From: Lentzea pudingi
GTDB lineage: Bacteria > Actinomycetota > Actinomycetes > Mycobacteriales > Pseudonocardiaceae
NCBI RefSeq assembly: GCF_014646255.1
Contig: NZ_BMNC01000010.1
Coordinates: 62,001 to 126,000 of the forward strand
Length of the DNA: 64,000 nucleotides
Reading direction: 5' to 3'
Part shown: in pieces, positions 61,388 to 64,000 of the stretch
Numbering within the stretch: the stretch's first letter is position 1
How the letters are laid out: every line of letters begins with the position of its first letter
Made by a program: the position numbers and the translations under genes
The notes under the pieces: model-generated
Seen by the model: the letters and a program-made list of their open reading frames with translations, nothing else
The model's database searches: none
What the model was told of the DNA's origin: nothing

Positions 61388-64000
61388 CCCAGCGAGGCCA
61401 AGGCTTTCTCGACGTCGAGCGGCCACACGAGCAGAGCGTCCGCGGCGGCTGACACCACCGCACGGCCGTCAGGCATCCACGCGATGTGGGTGACGCTCTC
61501 CGCGTGGCCGCGCAGCGTTGCCCACGGCTGCAGGGAGTTCACGTCCCAGACGACAGCGGTCTTGTCGTTGCCGCCGCTCGCGAGCCTGGACGAGTCAGGG
61601 CTGAACGCGACCCCGCTGATCGTGCCCGTGTGGCCGCGCAGTTCGCCCTTCTTCTTCCACGTCGTGGTGTCCCACAGCAAGATCAGGCCGTCGTCGCCCG
61701 CGGTGGCGAGCGTTCGTCCGTCCGGGGACATCGCGAGGGCGCGCACCGGACCGTCGTGCACCGCGCCGAAGTTGAAGTCCCTGCCGGTGTCGAGGTCCCA
61801 GACGACCACGAGCCCCCAGTCGGACCCGAGCACGAGTTCGCGGTCGTTCCTGCCGGACGTCGCCGCGGTCGGTGTGCCGCTGGTGCGGGTGTCGACGACC
61901 TTCGGGTTGCTCGTCCAGACCGTCGCGGTCCGGCCGCCACCGGCGGAGATCAGCCGGTTGTCGCCGGTGAACACCAGCGCGGCCGGTGGCAGGTCCACGT
62001 CCCGGGTGACGTCGAGGTGCCCGTCCGAGGTCCGCCGCACCGCCAAGGGCGCGTCGGGCCCCGCGGTGGCGAGCAGGGAGCGGTCCGGGCTGAAGCGTGC
62101 GACGGTGCGGCCGGACGCTCCTGTCTCGACGCGGCCGGCACGGCGCAGGGCGGCGTCGCGGCGTTCGATCACGCCCGCGTCGTCGAACGTGAGGATGCCG
62201 CCGTCCGGGTCGACCGCGAGCGCCCGCAACGGGTGCGCGGACGCGACGGGCACGGCGCTGCGGGGCAGCAGCCGCAGGGCCGACCCGTTGGACATCGCGA
62301 GCTTTCCGTCCGGGGTGAAGGCCATGTCCGTGATGGTGGTGTTGACGCGGATCGCGGGCAGCGCGGTGCCGTGCACGGCGTCCCACAGCCTGATCTCGTT
62401 GTCCTCGCTCCCCGCGCTGGCGAGCACCGTGCGGTCGGTGCTGGCGGCCATGACGGCCCAGCCCCTGCCGGAGGGCAGCGTCCGGACCAGCACGCCGGTC
62501 GCCGTGTCCCACATCCTCACCTCGCCCTGGGCGGTGCCCATCGCGAGAAGACCACCCTGCAGGAGCACCACCTGACCGGCGTCCGTGCCGAAGTCGAACC
62601 CTCCGGTGCGTTGTCCGGTGGCGAGGCTCCAGAAGAACACCGAGGTCCTGTTCACCGCGGCGACGGTGTCCCCGACCACGTCGAACCGGACCAGGCCGTC
62701 GCTGCCGGGCAGTTCGGCCCGCATCGTGCGGGTGGCCACGTCCCAGATCTGGCCGCCGGTCAGAACCGCGCGGCCGTCGTCCACGAACTTCACGCTCGCC
62801 CATCCGTCCTCGCGCAGGACGACGGGCTCCGCGGTGGGGGAGGAGTGCAGGGTGACGCGGCCGGACTGGTCGGAGACGACGATGGCGCCGTCCGCCGCGA
62901 AGTCCATGTCGAGGATCTGGCGGCCGGGGAGCAGGACACCGGCGGGCGCGAGCGTGGTGCCGTCGAACAGTGCCGCGCCGTCCAGGGTCGGCATCCCGAT
63001 GATCCCGTTGCCGGTCTTCACGGCCTGGCCGTGGACGGACCGCACGCCGCGCTGACGTTCGGCCGCGACGCTCAGGACCTGGCTGCGCGCCTCGGTGATC
63101 GGCGCGGTGCGGTACGCCTCGGCTGCTTTGCGGGCGGCTTCGTCCGGGTTGCTCTGCAGCAGTGCGGCCGAGAGCGCGGCGAGTTGCCGCGACTGCGTGA
63201 GGAGGCTCAGGCGCTCGACCTCGCGACGTTGCTGGGTGGCGGTGACGGCGCTGCTGCTCGCCACCAGGACGAGCACGATCAGGACGGCCGCGGCGGCGCG
63301 CAGGCGGCGGGTGCGGCGGCGGGCGAGGTTCCTCGACGCGGCCAGGAACGCGTCCTCGGCCGGGGCGAGGACGGCGTCGCTGCGGGCGGCCCACTCGCAG
63401 GCCTCCGCGAGCCTGACGGTCTGGTAGAGCGCGCCGGAGTCCCGGTCGAGCTCCTCCCACAGCCGGGCGGCCTCGGTGAGCCTGCGGTGCGTCCTGAGGC
63501 CCTCGCGGTCCTCGTCCAGCCAGGCCGTCAGGCGCGGCCAGGCCCGGAACAACGCCTCGTGGGTGACCTCGACGGTGTTCTCGCCGACGGTGACGAGGCG
63601 GGCGTTGGCGAGGACGTCCAGCACCTCGTCGCCGATCACCTCACCGCGCGGGACGGGACGTTTCGTGCCGTCCGCGGCGAGCCTGAGCAGCAGCTGCCGG
63701 GCCAGTCGCTGCTGGCCCTCGGAGAGCAGCGCGTAGGCGGTCTCCGCGCTCTGGGCCAGCGCGCCGTCGATACCGCCGGCCGCCTCGTAGGCGCCGACGG
63801 TGAGGATGTTGCCGCGCTTGCGGTGCCAGGTCTCGACCAGGGCGTGGCTGACCAGCGGGAGAACGCCGCTGCGGCCGTTCGCCTCCGCGATCAGCGTGGT
63901 CAGCAGGGCACCCTCGACGGTGCAGCCGACCTTGGCCGCGGGCTGGGTGATCGCCCGGCGCAGCTCGTCCGGGCTCATCGTGCCGATCAGGACCTGGGCG
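61384..64000 (-). CDS. nSTAND1/WD40 repeat protein (5' partial)
   Basis: At least 872 residues are visible and the gene runs off the right edge; VLIGTMSPDELRRAITQPA at the edge is typical of the nSTAND1 NTPase C-terminal region. A TM helix (AAAVLIVLVLVASSSAV) follows ~205 residues later, then WD40 repeats with clear repeat cores (VRALAMSPDGRTLATAGDDG, ISGVAFSPDSSRLASGGNDK). Such STAND-WD40 proteins are signalling or scaffolding proteins and are common in filamentous actinomycetes. An N-terminal trypsin-like or kinase effector may lie outside the window. Convergent with ispH. Confidence 0.85.
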   Translation of the reverse strand, partial: AQVLIGTMSPDELRRAITQPAAKVGCTVEGALLTTLIAEANGRSGVLPLVSHALVETWHRKRGNILTVGAYEAAGGIDGALAQSAETAYALLSEGQQRLARQLLLRLAADGTKRPVPRGEVIGDEVLDVLANARLVTVGENTVEVTHEALFRAWPRLTAWLDEDREGLRTHRRLTEAARLWEELDRDSGALYQTVRLAEACEWAARSDAVLAPAEDAFLAASRNLARRRTRRLRAAAAVLIVLVLVASSSAVTATQQRREVERLSLLTQSRQLAALSAALLQSNPDEAARKAAEAYRTAPITEARSQVLSVAAERQRGVRSVHGQAVKTGNGIIGMPTLDGAALFDGTTLAPAGVLLPGRQILDMDFAADGAIVVSDQSGRVTLHSSPTAEPVVLREDGWASVKFVDDGRAVLTGGQIWDVATRTMRAELPGSDGLVRFDVVGDTVAAVNRTSVFFWSLATGQRTGGFDFGTDAGQVVLLQGGLLAMGTAQGEVRMWDTATGVLVRTLPSGRGWAVMAASTDRTVLASAGSEDNEIRLWDAVHGTALPAIRVNTTITDMAFTPDGKLAMSNGSALRLLPRSAVPVASAHPLRALAVDPDGGILTFDDAGVIERRDAALRRAGRVETGASGRTVARFSPDRSLLATAGPDAPLAVRRTSDGHLDVTRDVDLPPAALVFTGDNRLISAGGGRTATVWTSNPKVVDTRTSGTPTAATSGRNDRELVLGSDWGLVVVWDLDTGRDFNFGAVHDGPVRALAMSPDGRTLATAGDDGLILLWDTTTWKKKGELRGHTGTISGVAFSPDSSRLASGGNDKTAVVWDVNSLQPWATLRGHAESVTHIAWMPDGRAVVSAAADALLVWPLDVEKALASLG

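Overview
The window is high-GC actinobacterial chromosome with many GTG starts, 4-base ATGA/GTGA stop-start overlaps and probable leaderless genes. It encodes mycothiol S-conjugate amidase, a proline-rich RDD protein, a short-chain Z-isoprenyl diphosphate synthase and a GuaB1-type protein. The backbone follows, from memory, the Mycobacterium tuberculosis order Rv1074c-Rv1110 (thiolase, GDSL hydrolase, cbs, RDD protein, metB, greA, DUF4307, mca, small membrane protein, DUF255 protein, hemolysin III, Z-prenyl synthase, phoH2, fum, glpX, xseB, xseA, ispH), with large insertions. A Pseudonocardiales-type actinomycete (Lentzea/Saccharothrix-like) fits best; the genus is inference. No rRNA, tRNA or CRISPR array was seen.

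1-4.5 kb: a 5'-truncated MrcB/DUF3883-type protein, a small membrane protein, an SDR/inositol-phosphatase pair and two secreted hydrolases. 4.5-10 kb: a complete PQQ biosynthesis operon read leftward (pqqA, pqqC, pqqD, pqqE, pqqB, then a PucR-type regulator), divergent from a secreted PQQ-dependent sugar dehydrogenase, so cofactor and user enzyme sit together. 10-15.8 kb: a secreted polysaccharide-deacetylase-like protein, a class F sortase with a SpaA-domain surface protein, a Bax-inhibitor-1 membrane protein, an acetyltransferase, an IS5-type transposase remnant and a small Cys protein.

15.8-26.5 kb: conserved core with thiolase, GDSL hydrolase, transsulfuration enzymes (cbs, metB), RDD protein, hppD with a divergent Lrp-type regulator, greA, DUF4307 and mca. 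26.4-32.3 kb: a repeat-rich segment, then a leftward four-gene RNA-repair operon (hen1, pnkp, two RlaP-like nucleotidyltransferases) inserted into the syntenic block. 32.3-42.5 kb: a DUF255 thioredoxin-like protein, hypotheticals, a DMT exporter with a divergent MocR regulator, a small secreted protein of 10-residue repeats, DNA ligase LigB, an acetyltransferase and guaB1.

42.5-54.7 kb: an ABC exporter pair, PIN-PhoH ATPase, DUF885 protein, two chaplin-like secreted proteins, Z-isoprenyl synthase, hemolysin III, fumarase, a thioredoxin-reductase-like ferredoxin reductase, and an Lrp regulator divergent from a Leu/Val-type dehydrogenase. 54.7-64 kb: three L,D-transpeptidase loci (the middle one decayed), a trypsin-like protease, glpX, an exonuclease VII operon with an extra gene between xseA and xseB, ispH, and a 5'-truncated nSTAND/WD40 protein running off the right edge.
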